From assembly GCF_010367435.1 (NCBI RefSeq), contig NZ_WJWY01000001.1, forward strand, positions 1-64,000: a stretch of 64,000 nt of DNA, read 5' to 3'. Position numbers and translations under genes: made by a program. The notes below the pieces were generated by a model. The model was not told the origin of the DNA and made no database searches. It worked only from the letters and a program-made list of their open reading frames with translations. This document shows, in pieces, positions 45,078 to 53,935 of the stretch (its first letter is position 1; each line of letters starts with the position of its first letter). This stretch comes from Fusobacterium sp. IOR10. GTDB taxonomy: Bacteria > Fusobacteriota > Fusobacteriia > Fusobacteriales > Fusobacteriaceae.

Positions 45078-46544
45078 CTATTTTTCAAGTAATATATCAT
45101 ATCCTACTTTGTTATTAATATCTTCTATTAATATTTTTAAGTTTTTACCTTTTTTTTCAAAATAATCTTTTAAAATATCATAATAAACTTCTTTTATTTT
45201 TTCTATTACTTCTTCAGTTGACACTAAACAAATTGTTTTAATGTCTCTTTCCTTTGAAACTTCTTTTAATTCTTTTATAATTGTTTCTATGATACCTTCG
45301 GCTGATTTTACTTTTCCAGTTCCATTACAACTTGGACAATCTGATTGATAAAAATAGCTTAAATTTCTTCCAACTCGTTTTCTAGTCATTTCTATTAATC
45401 CTAAGTCAGTAAAGTGAACTATATTATTTTTCAACCTATCTTTTTTCAATTCCAATTCCAATTGTTTAAAAACTAAATCTTTATCCTCTTGAAGCTTCAT
45501 ATCAATGAAATCTATTATTATTATTCCACTTAAATTTCTTATTCTTAATTGTTTTGGTATTTCTATAGCTGCTTCTAAGTTTGTATTTAATACTGTTTTT
45601 TCAAGATTGTAACTTCCTGTATTTCTTCCTGTATTAATATCTATACTTATTAATGCCTCTGTTTTCTCTATAACTAAGTATCCTCCACAATCTAACCACA
45701 CTTCTTTTTGAAGAGACTTCTCTATTTCTTTATCTATATTATATTCTTCAAATATTTCATTTTCCCCATAAAATAATTTAACTTTTGTTTTAGATTTCCC
45801 TTCACTAAAAGCATTAATATAATCAATGATTTCCAAATAAACCTCTTCATTATCAACTACTATTTCATCAATTTCATTGTTTAATATATCTCTTAAAATT
45901 TTTATAACAATATCATTATCATTATATAAAATTTCTCCAGCTTTAGACTTTGAAATCCTTTTTTCTATATCTTGCCATTTTTTTACAAGATACCCAATTT
46001 CTCTTTCAAAATGGTAAATGGACTTTCCCATAGCAGCTGTTCTAATTATTACTCCCATTCTATCTGGCATTATTTCTTCAAATATTTTTTGAAGTCTTTT
46101 TCTTTCTTCTTCATTTGATATTTTTTTAGAAATTGCAATATGATCACTATTTGGCATTAACACTAAATATTTTCCAGGTATTGTAAAATTAGTTGTAACT
46201 CTAGCACCTTTGTTTCCCCTAGGAACATTTAATACTTGAACTACAACTTGATCACCAACAGTTAACAAATCCTCAATAGGTTTTTCACTATTAACTAAAC
46301 CATTTAAATACTTTTCTTCAAATTCTCTTAAATCATCTACAAAAAGAAAACTATTTTTTTTTAACCCAATATCCACAAATGCTGACTCCATACCTGGAAG
46401 AACATTAGCTACCTTCCCTTTGTAAATATTTTTTATTATATTTGATTCATCATCTCTTTCATTAAAAACTTCCACAACCCTATCATCTTCGATTATTGCA
46501 GCTTTTCTTTGAAAATTATTTGTACTAACAATAATTTTATTCAT
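45078..46544 (-). CDS. rng: ribonuclease G/E family protein
   Basis: An endoribonuclease of the RNase E/G family that acts in rRNA maturation and mRNA decay. About 488 aa. An S1 RNA-binding domain (NIYKGKVANVLPGMESAFVDIGL) occupies residues 30-110, the 5'-sensor and DNase I-like catalytic core follow with DINTGR and IIIDFIDM (the two catalytic Asp sites), and the zinc-link CPSCNGTG is near the C-terminus. No long degradosome scaffold tail is present, as in RNase G. The ATG at 46544 is used; a GTG at 46553 is also possible. It overlaps the radical SAM gene. Confidence 0.9.
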   Translation of the reverse strand: MNKIIVSTNNFQRKAAIIEDDRVVEVFNERDDESNIIKNIYKGKVANVLPGMESAFVDIGLKKNSFLFVDDLREFEEKYLNGLVNSEKPIEDLLTVGDQVVVQVLNVPRGNKGARVTTNFTIPGKYLVLMPNSDHIAISKKISNEEERKRLQKIFEEIMPDRMGVIIRTAAMGKSIYHFEREIGYLVKKWQDIEKRISKSKAGEILYNDNDIVIKILRDILNNEIDEIVVDNEEVYLEIIDYINAFSEGKSKTKVKLFYGENEIFEEYNIDKEIEKSLQKEVWLDCGGYLVIEKTEALISIDINTGRNTGSYNLEKTVLNTNLEAAIEIPKQLRIRNLSGIIIIDFIDMKLQEDKDLVFKQLELELKKDRLKNNIVHFTDLGLIEMTRKRVGRNLSYFYQSDCPSCNGTGKVKSAEGIIETIIKELKEVSKERDIKTICLVSTEEVIEKIKEVYYDILKDYFEKKGKNLKILIEDINNKVGYDILLEK

Positions 46545-47571
46545 GGCACTCACTTAATTCCCATTGTAGTATTTTCTCTCTACTATATTTTACCCCATTA
46601 ACTATTATCTTGTCCACTGATAAGCTATTATTTATTTTTATATTTAAAGTTTTTAATCTTTTTTTATTTCTTTTATTTATTCCTGTTACTTTGGAAACAT
46701 TTTTTTCGCACACTTCCACATTTAAATTTGTTTCTGTATTTTTTATTTTTTCCAAAAAACTAAAATAAATCTCTCCATCTACCAGCTCTTTAAATGCTGG
46801 ATGGAAAGCTCCTTCAACAGATACCCCACCATTTCTTAAATCTTCTGATGGTTGTAATCCTACCCTTATTAATTTTATTCCATTTAATTCTATTAGAGCA
46901 CATATTTTTCTACATCTTTTTATTGCTTCTTCCATTGAAAGTACTTTGTAGTCTCCAGAATAATACATTTTTTCTAACTCAGTATCTTTTATAATTAATG
47001 TAGGATATACTCTGACATTTAATGGATTAATTTCAACAACTTTTTTAGCACTTTCAAAATCTGTTTCAAATGTAGAACCTGGAAGTCCTGGCATAATTTG
47101 AATACCTAAATTTATTCCATAACTTTTTATCATTTCACAAGATTTATAAACAACTTCCATCTTATAATATCTTGCACTTTTTTCTAGCACATTTTGATCG
47201 AAGGATTGCACCCCTAATTCAATTGTTGTAACTTTATAATCTTTCAATTGATCCATTACTTCTTTATTTATATAATCTGGTCTAGTTGAAAGTCTTATTC
47301 CTTGAACTAACCCTTTATCTAAATATTTTTTTACAACTTCCAAATATTCTTTTTGTCTTCCTAGGGATATTCCTGTAAAAGTTCCCCCAAAAAATGCCAC
47401 TTCTTTATAGGAATCTTTAGGTAATATTTTCAAATAATATTCCAATATATTTTCTAAGTCTTCATTTGTAACATCTGTTTCTCTTCCATTAATCTTTACT
47501 TGATTACAAAAAACACAGGCATTTGGGCACCCAAAGTGACTTATAAAAACGGGAATGTTATAGTGTTTCAT
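46537..47571 (-). CDS. radical SAM protein, Elp3-like without acetyltransferase domain
   Basis: A 344-aa radical SAM enzyme. The 4Fe-4S cysteines Cys15, Cys19 and Cys22 lie in CPNACVFCNQ, the SAM-contact motif is FFGGTFTG, and the ELGVQSFDQNVLEKSARYY and GIQIMPGLPGS blocks resemble the radical SAM half of Elp3 and of YhcC-type proteins. The C-terminal GNAT domain of true Elp3 is missing. The substrate is unknown; rnc on one side (overlap 14 bp) and rng on the other hint at an RNA-modifying role. Confidence 0.8.
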   Translation of the reverse strand: MKHYNIPVFISHFGCPNACVFCNQVKINGRETDVTNEDLENILEYYLKILPKDSYKEVAFFGGTFTGISLGRQKEYLEVVKKYLDKGLVQGIRLSTRPDYINKEVMDQLKDYKVTTIELGVQSFDQNVLEKSARYYKMEVVYKSCEMIKSYGINLGIQIMPGLPGSTFETDFESAKKVVEINPLNVRVYPTLIIKDTELEKMYYSGDYKVLSMEEAIKRCRKICALIELNGIKLIRVGLQPSEDLRNGGVSVEGAFHPAFKELVDGEIYFSFLEKIKNTETNLNVEVCEKNVSKVTGINKRNKKRLKTLNIKINNSLSVDKIIVNGVKYSREKILQWELSECHE

Positions 47572-48286
47572 TTTTTTCTTCTTCGATTTTTTTCAGTAGA
47601 TCTTTTGCAGCTGCGTGCTCTGCAGCTTTTTTGCTTTTTCCTATTCCAAATCCCTCTTTATCTAATCCTATTTTGACTACAATTTCAAAAGTTTTTTTAT
47701 GATCAGGACCTGATTCTTTTACAACAGTATATTCTGGAACTATTTTATATTTTTTTTGAACAAATTCTTGAAGAGTTGTTTTGTAATCTGTTATTTCTTC
47801 ATCTTCATCAAAATGTTCTATTTCATATTGTAAAAAACTTATTCCTACTTTTTTTGATTCTTCAAAATTAGAGTCTAGGTAAATGGCACCCATAACAGCT
47901 TCAAAGGTATCACATAATGTTGAATTCCTATCTTGGCCTCCAGTCATTAACTCCCCTTTACTCAATTTCAAATACTTTCCTAATTCTAACTTTCTTGAAA
48001 TTTTAGCAAAAACAGGCTCACTTACTACCATTGACTTTATTCTTGCTAAGTCCCCTTCAGTATAATCTTCATTATGTAAATATAAATATTCTGCAACAGC
48101 AAGATCTAGAACTGCATCTCCTAGCAGTTCTAGTCTTTCATTGTTTACTCTCTTATATTTTCTATTTTCATTTCCGAAAGATCTATGAAGAAGCGCATTT
48201 TTTAATAAATTAATATCTTTAAAAAAATAGTTTAATTTTTTTTCTAAAGATTCTAAACTTAAATCAAATTTCACTTCAATATCCAT
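47558..48286 (-). CDS. rnc: ribonuclease III
   Basis: Cuts double-stranded RNA in rRNA precursors and structured mRNAs. The 242-aa protein has the signature ERLELLGDAVLDL at 50-62, a second catalytic site in DTFEAVMGAIYLD, and a C-terminal double-stranded-RNA-binding domain beginning near DYKTTLQEFVQ and ending GKSKKAAEHAAAKDLL. It follows fabF by 15 bp; a fab-acpP-rnc order is common in bacteria. Confidence 0.96.
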   Translation of the reverse strand: MDIEVKFDLSLESLEKKLNYFFKDINLLKNALLHRSFGNENRKYKRVNNERLELLGDAVLDLAVAEYLYLHNEDYTEGDLARIKSMVVSEPVFAKISRKLELGKYLKLSKGELMTGGQDRNSTLCDTFEAVMGAIYLDSNFEESKKVGISFLQYEIEHFDEDEEITDYKTTLQEFVQKKYKIVPEYTVVKESGPDHKKTFEIVVKIGLDKEGFGIGKSKKAAEHAAAKDLLKKIEEEKNETL

Positions 48287-48301
48287 TTCTCACTCCTTAA
48301 A

Positions 48302-49534
48302 TTAATCATTATATTTTTTCATAATTATTACTGCGTTATGTCCGCCAAATCCTAAAGAACTGGACATTCCAACTTTTATTTCTTTTTTTTCTGCTTTATT
48401 TGGAGTATAATTTAAATCACATTCAGGATCGGGATTCTCATAATTTGCTGTTGGAGGTATAATTCCTTCCTCTATACTTTTAGCAAGTATAACACCTTCT
48501 ATTCCTCCTGCTCCTCCTAAAACATGACCTGTTGCTCCCTTTGTAGAAGAAACATTTAGCTTATATGCATATTCTCCAAATACTTCCTTAATTGCTGCAC
48601 TTTCATTTTTATCGTTAAGTCCAGTAGAAGTACCATGAGCGTTAATATAATCAACTTCATCTGCTTTAACGTCTGCTTCATTCATTGCCATTCTAAAAGC
48701 TCTTGCAGCTCCATCTATGATAGGTGCTGTAATGTGATGAGCGTCACAAGTCTCTCCATATCCAACTACCTCTGCATAAATTTTAGCTCCTCTTTTTTTA
48801 GCTGTTTCTAATTCTTCTAAAAGTAATACCCCTGAACCTTCTCCCATAACAAAACCATCTCTATCAATTGTAAATGGTCTTGATGCCTTTTCTGGATCTG
48901 GATTAGTAGATAAAGCCTTCATATTTGCAAAAGCATTTAATGCAAACTTTGTAATACACGCTTCTGTTCCCCCAGCTAGCATATAATCTGCTTTTCCCAA
49001 TTTAATTGTTTCAAAAGCATCTCCTATTGAATGAGTTCCAGCTGCACAGGCAGTTACAATTGACTTATTAGGTCCTTTGGCTCCTGTATATATACCAACA
49101 TTTCCTGCTGCCATATTAGCTATCATAGCAGGTATTGTAAATGGAGATATTCTTCTGACACCTTTATTCAACATAGATTCATATTGTTTTTCAAAAACTT
49201 CAATTCCTCCAATTCCAGAAGAAACTATTACTCCTACTCTTTCTGCATTTTCTTCATCTATAACTAAACCAGAATCTTCCAATGCCATTTTTGCTGCTCC
49301 TATGGCAAATTGAGTATTTCTAGCTATTTTTTTTAGCTCTTTTTTCTCTATCCCAAACTCTAAAGGAAAAAAATCTCTAATTTCAGCTGCACATTTAACT
49401 GCAGAATCTGAAGTATCAAAAGATTCTATTGTTTTTACTCCTGTTTTTCCTTCCTTTATAGCTGTCCAAGATTTTTCTAGTCCAGTTCCTAAAGCTGTAA
49501 TAAGTCCTAAACCTGTAACTACAACTCTTCTCAT
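48302..49534 (-). CDS. fabF: beta-ketoacyl-ACP synthase II
   Basis: Elongates acyl-ACP by condensation with malonyl-ACP. The 410-aa thiolase-fold enzyme has the catalytic triad in place: Cys163 in TACAAGTHS, one His in NAHGTSTGLND and one in GATGHVLGGAGG. Length is typical of FabF. GAGGTGATTTT precedes the ATG. It is separated from acpP by a terminator (49590-49614) and so may depend partly on readthrough. Confidence 0.96.
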   Translation of the reverse strand: MRRVVVTGLGLITALGTGLEKSWTAIKEGKTGVKTIESFDTSDSAVKCAAEIRDFFPLEFGIEKKELKKIARNTQFAIGAAKMALEDSGLVIDEENAERVGVIVSSGIGGIEVFEKQYESMLNKGVRRISPFTIPAMIANMAAGNVGIYTGAKGPNKSIVTACAAGTHSIGDAFETIKLGKADYMLAGGTEACITKFALNAFANMKALSTNPDPEKASRPFTIDRDGFVMGEGSGVLLLEELETAKKRGAKIYAEVVGYGETCDAHHITAPIIDGAARAFRMAMNEADVKADEVDYINAHGTSTGLNDKNESAAIKEVFGEYAYKLNVSSTKGATGHVLGGAGGIEGVILAKSIEEGIIPPTANYENPDPECDLNYTPNKAEKKEIKVGMSSSLGFGGHNAVIIMKKYND

Positions 49535-49589
49535 AAAATCACCTCATAATCTATAATAAAATATTTCTAAATTAATTTTTTATAATTTT

Positions 49590-49614
49590 AAAGGGGATAT
49601 TACGTATCCCCTTT
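49590..49614 (-). terminator. hairpin terminator after acpP
   Basis: AAAGGGGATA (49590-49599) pairs with TATCCCCTTT (49605-49614) around a 5-nt loop, 13 bp after the acpP stop. The downstream T run on the minus strand is interrupted, so termination is probably partial. That would raise acpP transcript levels over fabF and the genes beyond. Confidence 0.7.
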
Positions 49615-49626
49615 ATCTGTTGTTAC

Positions 49627-49854
49627 TTATTTCTTATTTGCTTCAATATAATCTATAACATCTTTTACTGTTTTTATTTTTTCTGCTGCTGTATCAGGAA
49701 TTTCTATATCAAATTCTTCTTCAAAAGCCATTATTAATTCTACTGTATCTAATGAATCTGCTCCTAAATCATCAATGAAATTTGCATCTACAGTAATTTG
49801 ATCTGCATCTACACCTAATTGTTCAACCACTATTTCTCTTATTTTCTCTAACAT
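49627..49854 (-). CDS. acpP: acyl carrier protein
   Basis: Carries growing acyl chains on a phosphopantetheine arm. The 75-aa acidic four-helix protein has the modification site DSLDTVELI with Ser34. The start is the ATG at 49852-49854 after GGAGGAAAATTG; an in-frame TTG one codon earlier is not needed. It has a probable promoter of its own (49902-49930) and a terminator, consistent with high expression. Confidence 0.96.
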   Translation of the reverse strand: MLEKIREIVVEQLGVDADQITVDANFIDDLGADSLDTVELIMAFEEEFDIEIPDTAAEKIKTVKDVIDYIEANKK

Positions 49855-49901
49855 CAATTTTCCTCCTGAATTCTTTATTATTTTTAAATGTTTTCAATAC
49901 C

Positions 49902-49930
49902 ATATTACCAAATTTAGCAATAGTTTTCAA
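49902..49930 (-). promoter_or_regulatory. probable promoter for acpP
   Basis: On the minus strand TTGAAA (49925-49930) and TAATAT (49902-49907) are 17 bp apart, with TGG before the -10 forming an extended -10. It lies in the gap after fabD, about 48 bp before the acpP ATG. Confidence 0.55.
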
Positions 49931-49937
49931 CAATTTA

Positions 49938-50849
49938 TTATAAATTATCAATAGCTGAAAGTGAGTTTATGCTTACAACCTTTAAATTTTTGTCTATTTT
50001 TCTTATAAGCCCAGCTAATGTTTTCCCTGGACCTATTTCATAAATTGTTTCTACACCATTCTCTTTTAATTTTTCAATAGTTTCAACCCATCTTACTGGC
50101 CCAAAACTTTGATTGTATATTTCTTCTTTTAATTCATTTCCTGTAGAGATAATTTCTGCTGTTGTGTTTGCTACTAATTTTATTTTAGTATCTTTAAACT
50201 CATAAGTTTCTATTTCTTTTTTTAATTTTTCTCCAGCTGGTTTCATTAATGATGAATGAAATGGCCCTGATACAGGAAGAAGTAATGCTCTTCTTGCTCC
50301 ATTTTCCTTTAGCAATTCACATGATTTTTCTATGGAATCTTTATCCCCTGCTATTACTGTTTGCTTTGGTTCGTTGAAATTAACTGCTTCAACTACTCCT
50401 GTAACTGTTTTTAGAAGTTCTATTATTTTCTCTGAAGGCATACCAATTATTGCAGCCATCCCCCCATTTACTTTTTCAGCTATTTCATTCATAGCTTCTC
50501 CTCTAAAAGAAGTTAACTTAACAGTCTCATCTAAACTTAAAAATTCAGCAGATCCAATAGCTGAATATTCTCCAACTGAATGTCCTGCTACAAAATCAGG
50601 ATAAATTCCTTTTTCTTTTAATAATTTATCTAAAATTAAACTCATGGCAACTATTGCTGGTTGAGTATACTTAGTTTTCTTTAAAAGTTCTTCTGGACCA
50701 TCAAACATTGCTGTTTTTAAATCAAAAGAAAGATTTTTGAAAATTTTATCGTATTCTTTTCTAGCTAAATCATTATTTTCATAAATATCTTTTCCCATTC
50801 CAACAAATTGACTTCCTTGTCCTGGAAAAACAAAAGCTACTTTTCCCAT
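49938..50849 (-). CDS. fabD: malonyl CoA-acyl carrier protein transacylase
   Basis: Transfers malonyl groups from CoA to ACP. The 303-aa protein has FPGQGSQFVGMG at 8-19, the catalytic serine in GHSVGEYSA (Ser91), and the catalytic histidine in SGPFHSSLM. Length is normal. The ATG at 50849 follows GGAGAATTTTT; ten upstream in-frame codons lack a ribosome binding site. It lies between fabH and acpP. Confidence 0.95.
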   Translation of the reverse strand: MGKVAFVFPGQGSQFVGMGKDIYENNDLARKEYDKIFKNLSFDLKTAMFDGPEELLKKTKYTQPAIVAMSLILDKLLKEKGIYPDFVAGHSVGEYSAIGSAEFLSLDETVKLTSFRGEAMNEIAEKVNGGMAAIIGMPSEKIIELLKTVTGVVEAVNFNEPKQTVIAGDKDSIEKSCELLKENGARRALLLPVSGPFHSSLMKPAGEKLKKEIETYEFKDTKIKLVANTTAEIISTGNELKEEIYNQSFGPVRWVETIEKLKENGVETIYEIGPGKTLAGLIRKIDKNLKVVSINSLSAIDNL

Positions 50850-50923
50850 AAAAATTCTCCTTTTTTTATAATTACACATGTAATTTTATCACAGTTTTAT
50901 TTTTATTTCAACATATTTTAAAA

Positions 50924-51910
50924 CTATTTACTCCATTTCATTATTAGAGATCCGTATGTTAAACCTGCTCCAAAACCTGTTAAAGCAATCAAATCTCCTT
51001 TTTTCAATTTACCTTCATCTATAGCTTCAGACATAGCAATTCCTATTGAAGCTGCTGATGTATTTCCATATTTTTCAAGATTAATATATACTTTTTCATA
51101 AGGAATTCCTAATTTTTTTACAGCAGATTTTATTATTCTTAAATTAGCTTGATGAGGAAATACCATATCTATATTTTTTAAATCTATATTCCCTTGTTCT
51201 GCTGCTTTTTTTGTTGCATAAGGTAAGGCTTTCACAGCAAACTTAAATACATCTGTTCCATTCATCTCTATAAAATGTTCTCTATTATCAAATCTTTCTT
51301 GAGTTATTGGATATCTTGTTCCACCAGCTTTTATTCTTAGAGTTCCATCTGTTACACCTTCTGTTCCAAGATAAGAAGATATTATTCCATAACCTTCTTC
51401 CACTTCTCCTAAAACTGCTGCAGCTGCCCCATCTCCAAATAAAATACCTGTATTTCTATCTTGCATATCTATAATTCTTGAAATTGATTCTGCTGCTATT
51501 ACTAAAACTTTTTTATACATCCCTGACTGTATCATTGCCTTCCCAACTGTTAAAGAATATATAAAACCACTACATGCTGCTTCTAAATCAAAAGCTGCTG
51601 CATTTTTAGCTCTTAATTTATTTTGAATTAGAGAAGAGCAATTTTGAGCTCTGTAATCAGGAGTACATGTAGCTAAAATTATTAAATCTATATCTTCAGC
51701 TTTAATGTTTGCATCTTTTAAGGCTATTTTCGATGCTTCAACTCCTAAATCAGAAGTTCCTTGATCTTCAGCAGCATATCTTCTTTCCTTTATACCTGTC
51801 CTTGTAGTTATCCATTCGTCTGATGTGTCTACTAATTTCTCCCAATCAGCATTAGTCATTATTTTTTCAGGCACATATTTACCAAATCCTAATATTCCAA
51901 CACTTTTCAA
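50924..51910 (-). CDS. fabH: beta-ketoacyl-ACP synthase III
   Basis: Starts fatty acid synthesis by condensing acetyl-CoA with malonyl-ACP. The 328-aa protein carries Cys113 in AACSGFIY, His in FPHQANLRI, and Asn in YGNTSAASIG. Two TTG codons could serve as start. The one at 51908-51910 is 9 bp from GGAGG and gives the usual N-terminus MKSVGILGFGKYVPE, so it is chosen over the TTG at 51916, which is only 3 bp from GGAGG. A 10-bp tandem repeat lies just upstream. Confidence 0.94.
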   Translation of the reverse strand: MKSVGILGFGKYVPEKIMTNADWEKLVDTSDEWITTRTGIKERRYAAEDQGTSDLGVEASKIALKDANIKAEDIDLIILATCTPDYRAQNCSSLIQNKLRAKNAAAFDLEAACSGFIYSLTVGKAMIQSGMYKKVLVIAAESISRIIDMQDRNTGILFGDGAAAAVLGEVEEGYGIISSYLGTEGVTDGTLRIKAGGTRYPITQERFDNREHFIEMNGTDVFKFAVKALPYATKKAAEQGNIDLKNIDMVFPHQANLRIIKSAVKKLGIPYEKVYINLEKYGNTSAASIGIAMSEAIDEGKLKKGDLIALTGFGAGLTYGSLIMKWSK

Positions 51911-51926
51911 AGCCAATTACCTCCAG

Positions 51927-51981
51927 TTATTATTATTTATTATTATTTATTATTATTTATTATTATTTATTATTATTTATT
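51927..51981. repeat. 10-bp tandem repeat (TATTATTTAT, about 5.5 copies)
   Basis: Five perfect consecutive copies occupy 51931-51980, with a partial copy on the left. The array covers the last codons and stop of plsX and ends 3 bp from the GGAGG site of fabH. Because the unit is not a multiple of three, copy changes alter the plsX C-terminus, but the unit carries stop codons, so only a few residues would vary. Confidence 0.9.
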
Positions 51982-52961
51982 GTATTTTTTAATTTTTCCA
52001 CAAAATTATTTTTTGCAAAATTATCAGCAACCATTATGGCATTTTTTATTCCAATATAATCAGAATTTCCATGGGCTTTTATTGATATACCGTTTAGTCC
52101 TAAAAATAAAGCTCCTCCATATTCTGAGGAATCTAACTTATTCTTCATTTTTCTCAAAGGTTTTTTCAAAAATAATACTCCAATTTTTGAAAGAAAGCTC
52201 TTTTGTATTTCTTCTTTTAACATTGAAAATATATAATTGGCTACTCCTTCACTTGTTTTCAATACCATGTTCCCTGTGAAACCATCTGAAACAATAACAT
52301 CTGTATCTCCAGACATCATTTCTCTACTTTCTATATTACCTGTAAAACTAATGTTTTTATTTTCCTTTAATAATTCATATGCTTGTCTAGTTATCTCATT
52401 TCCTTTTCCTTCTTCACTTCCTATGTTTAGTAAAGATACTTTAGGAGAAGTTATATTTAAAATTTCCTTTGCAAACTCACTTCCCATAATTGCAAATTGA
52501 TTTATATATTCTGGCTTTGTATCTGCATTTGCTCCAACATCCATAAAAACTATATGTCCTTTTTTCGAAGGAAATACTGTTGCTATTGCTGGTCTTAATA
52601 TCCCCTTAATTCTTCTCAATTTAAGTTGACTTGCTGAAATTAATGCCCCTGTATTCCCAGAAGATATAAATGCGTCTCCTTGTTTATTTTTAACTAGATC
52701 TAATCCTACATTAATTGATGATTTCTTTTTCTCTCTAACAGCTATCATTGGTTCATCTGTCATTTCTATGACTTCATCTGCATTAACTATTTTTAATCTT
52801 TCATTGGAATATCCCATTTCTTTTATAATTTTTGATAATTTTTCTTCTTGTCCTACAACTATTACTTCTATATCTTCTTTTTCTTTTAAAGCTAAAACTA
52901 TCCCTTTTAGTACTTCCTTACTTCCTTTGTCTCCCCCCATGCCATCTACAACTATTCTCAT
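51963..52961 (-). CDS. plsX: phosphate acyltransferase PlsX
   Basis: Makes acyl-phosphate from acyl-ACP, linking fatty acid synthesis to phospholipid formation. The 332-aa protein opens RIVVDGMGGDKGSKEVLKG and has the blocks SSINVGLDLVKN, SSGNTGALISAS, VFMDVGANADTKPEYI, VSDGFTGNMVLKTSEG and the C-terminal GLNGISIKAHGNSD. Length is normal. The final residues NTINNNK are encoded by the tandem repeat. AGAGGTGAAAA precedes the ATG. The order yceD-rpmF-plsX-fabH-fabD-acpP-fabF is classical. Confidence 0.95.
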   Translation of the reverse strand: MRIVVDGMGGDKGSKEVLKGIVLALKEKEDIEVIVVGQEEKLSKIIKEMGYSNERLKIVNADEVIEMTDEPMIAVREKKKSSINVGLDLVKNKQGDAFISSGNTGALISASQLKLRRIKGILRPAIATVFPSKKGHIVFMDVGANADTKPEYINQFAIMGSEFAKEILNITSPKVSLLNIGSEEGKGNEITRQAYELLKENKNISFTGNIESREMMSGDTDVIVSDGFTGNMVLKTSEGVANYIFSMLKEEIQKSFLSKIGVLFLKKPLRKMKNKLDSSEYGGALFLGLNGISIKAHGNSDYIGIKNAIMVADNFAKNNFVEKLKNTINNNK

Positions 52962-52992
52962 TTTTCACCTCTAAAAAAATTTCATTTTCTAT

Positions 52993-53001
52993 ATTTTAAC
53001 A
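52993..53001 (-). promoter_or_regulatory. possible extended -10 promoter for plsX
   Basis: TGTTAAAAT on the minus strand (52993-53001) fits an extended -10 element, 32 bp before the plsX ATG. No good -35 is visible. A promoter is expected here because a terminator (53110-53152) lies between rpmF and plsX. Confidence 0.35.
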
Positions 53002-53109
53002 TAAAATTTTTATTTTTTCTTAAAGAAATTCTATTAATTACATTATTACTATATATAAATATGAATTTTATTCATTTAAATTATTTTCATTCACTATAAA
53101 TTTTCAAAA

Positions 53110-53152
53110 AATAAAAAAAGCAAGTTGGTTAATTCCTCTTGCTTTTTTTATT
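53110..53152 (-). terminator. intrinsic terminator after rpmF
   Basis: A perfect 15-bp stem (53110-53124 with 53138-53152) has A7 in one arm and T7 in the other. It follows the rpmF stop by about 10 bp on the minus strand. Confidence 0.88.
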
Positions 53153-53161
53153 TAGTCTAAA

Positions 53162-53341
53162 TTACTCAGCTAAATTTAGTACTTGTTTTCCATTGTAGTC
53201 TCCGCAATCTAAACATACTCTATGAGGTCTTTTTGTAGCTCCACATTTTTCACAAGTAATCAAAGTAGTTCCTGCAATTTTGTGATGAGATCTTCTCATA
53301 TTTTTTTTAGCTTTTGAAGTCTTTTTCTTAGGTACTGCCAT
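53162..53341 (-). CDS. rpmF: 50S ribosomal protein L32
   Basis: A 59-aa protein starting [20 protein letters not shown], the standard L32 opening. It has a complete zinc ribbon, CEKC at 30-33 and CLDC at 43-46. The gene directly follows yceD, as in most bacteria, and is co-transcribed with it from the promoter at 53896-53924. The stop is TAA at 53162-53164, and GAGGGGAAACTGAG precedes the ATG. Confidence 0.95.
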   Translation of the reverse strand: MAVPKKKTSKAKKNMRRSHHKIAGTTLITCEKCGATKRPHRVCLDCGDYNGKQVLNLAE

Positions 53342-53372
53342 CTCAGTTTCCCCTCCTCACAACTTTCTTATT

Positions 53373-53864
53373 TTAATTTTTTATTTCAATGTCCAACAAT
53401 CCCATCCATCTTGGATCTGGTTGGTCTTCTCCATATTTTTTCAAATACATATCATCTGAACATCCCCCACTACATTTTGGATACTGAGGAATATCTAAAA
53501 TAATTTGTTCTCTTACAAATTCTAAAATATCAATTTCTTCATTATTAGCTTTGAAATAATCATCAACATTCATCACTTCATTTTTACTTAATGAATTTTG
53601 ATAATCTTGATAATCTTCTTCATTTAGAAATATTCCATAAAACTTTCTTTTTTCTAACTTTATAATAACATCTTCTAGACATCTTATACATGAAGATTTT
53701 ACATTAGCTGAATATATTCCTTCAACTATATATTCATTTTCAACTTTAGAAACTGAACCATTTATATGGACATCTCCTTCTAAAAATATATCTTCAATAT
53801 TAGATACACATAGTTCAAATTCTTTTAAATAATCATTATTGAACTCATTTAATTTAACTTTCAA
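53373..53864 (-). CDS. yceD: DUF177/YceD-family protein
   Basis: A 163-aa protein with the family's central motif SSCIRCLEDV and a second region ILDIPQYPKCSGGCSDD before the C-terminus; the latter cysteines resemble a metal site. YceD is encoded directly before rpmF across bacteria and is linked to 23S rRNA accumulation, but its exact role is unknown. The start is a TTG at 53862-53864 after GGAGGCTATAG. It is first in its operon. Confidence 0.85.
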   Translation of the reverse strand: MKVKLNEFNNDYLKEFELCVSNIEDIFLEGDVHINGSVSKVENEYIVEGIYSANVKSSCIRCLEDVIIKLEKRKFYGIFLNEEDYQDYQNSLSKNEVMNVDDYFKANNEEIDILEFVREQIILDIPQYPKCSGGCSDDMYLKKYGEDQPDPRWMGLLDIEIKN

Positions 53865-53895
53865 CTATAGCCTCCTATTATTGTGATACCTAGTT

Positions 53896-53924
53896 ATTCT
53901 ACACGGTTTTTAGACTAATGTCAA
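53896..53924 (-). promoter_or_regulatory. promoter for yceD-rpmF
   Basis: Perfect TTGACA (53919-53924) and TAGAAT (53896-53901) are 17 bp apart on the minus strand, just after the ychF stop. The transcript start would be near 53889, 25 nt before the TTG of yceD. Confidence 0.82.
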
Positions 53925-53935
53925 GTATAATTTCT

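Noticed and set aside
51927-51981. CRISPR-like or phage attachment interpretation of the repeat
   Set aside because: The units are contiguous 10-mers without spacers and show no integrase or cas genes nearby; it is a simple tandem repeat.
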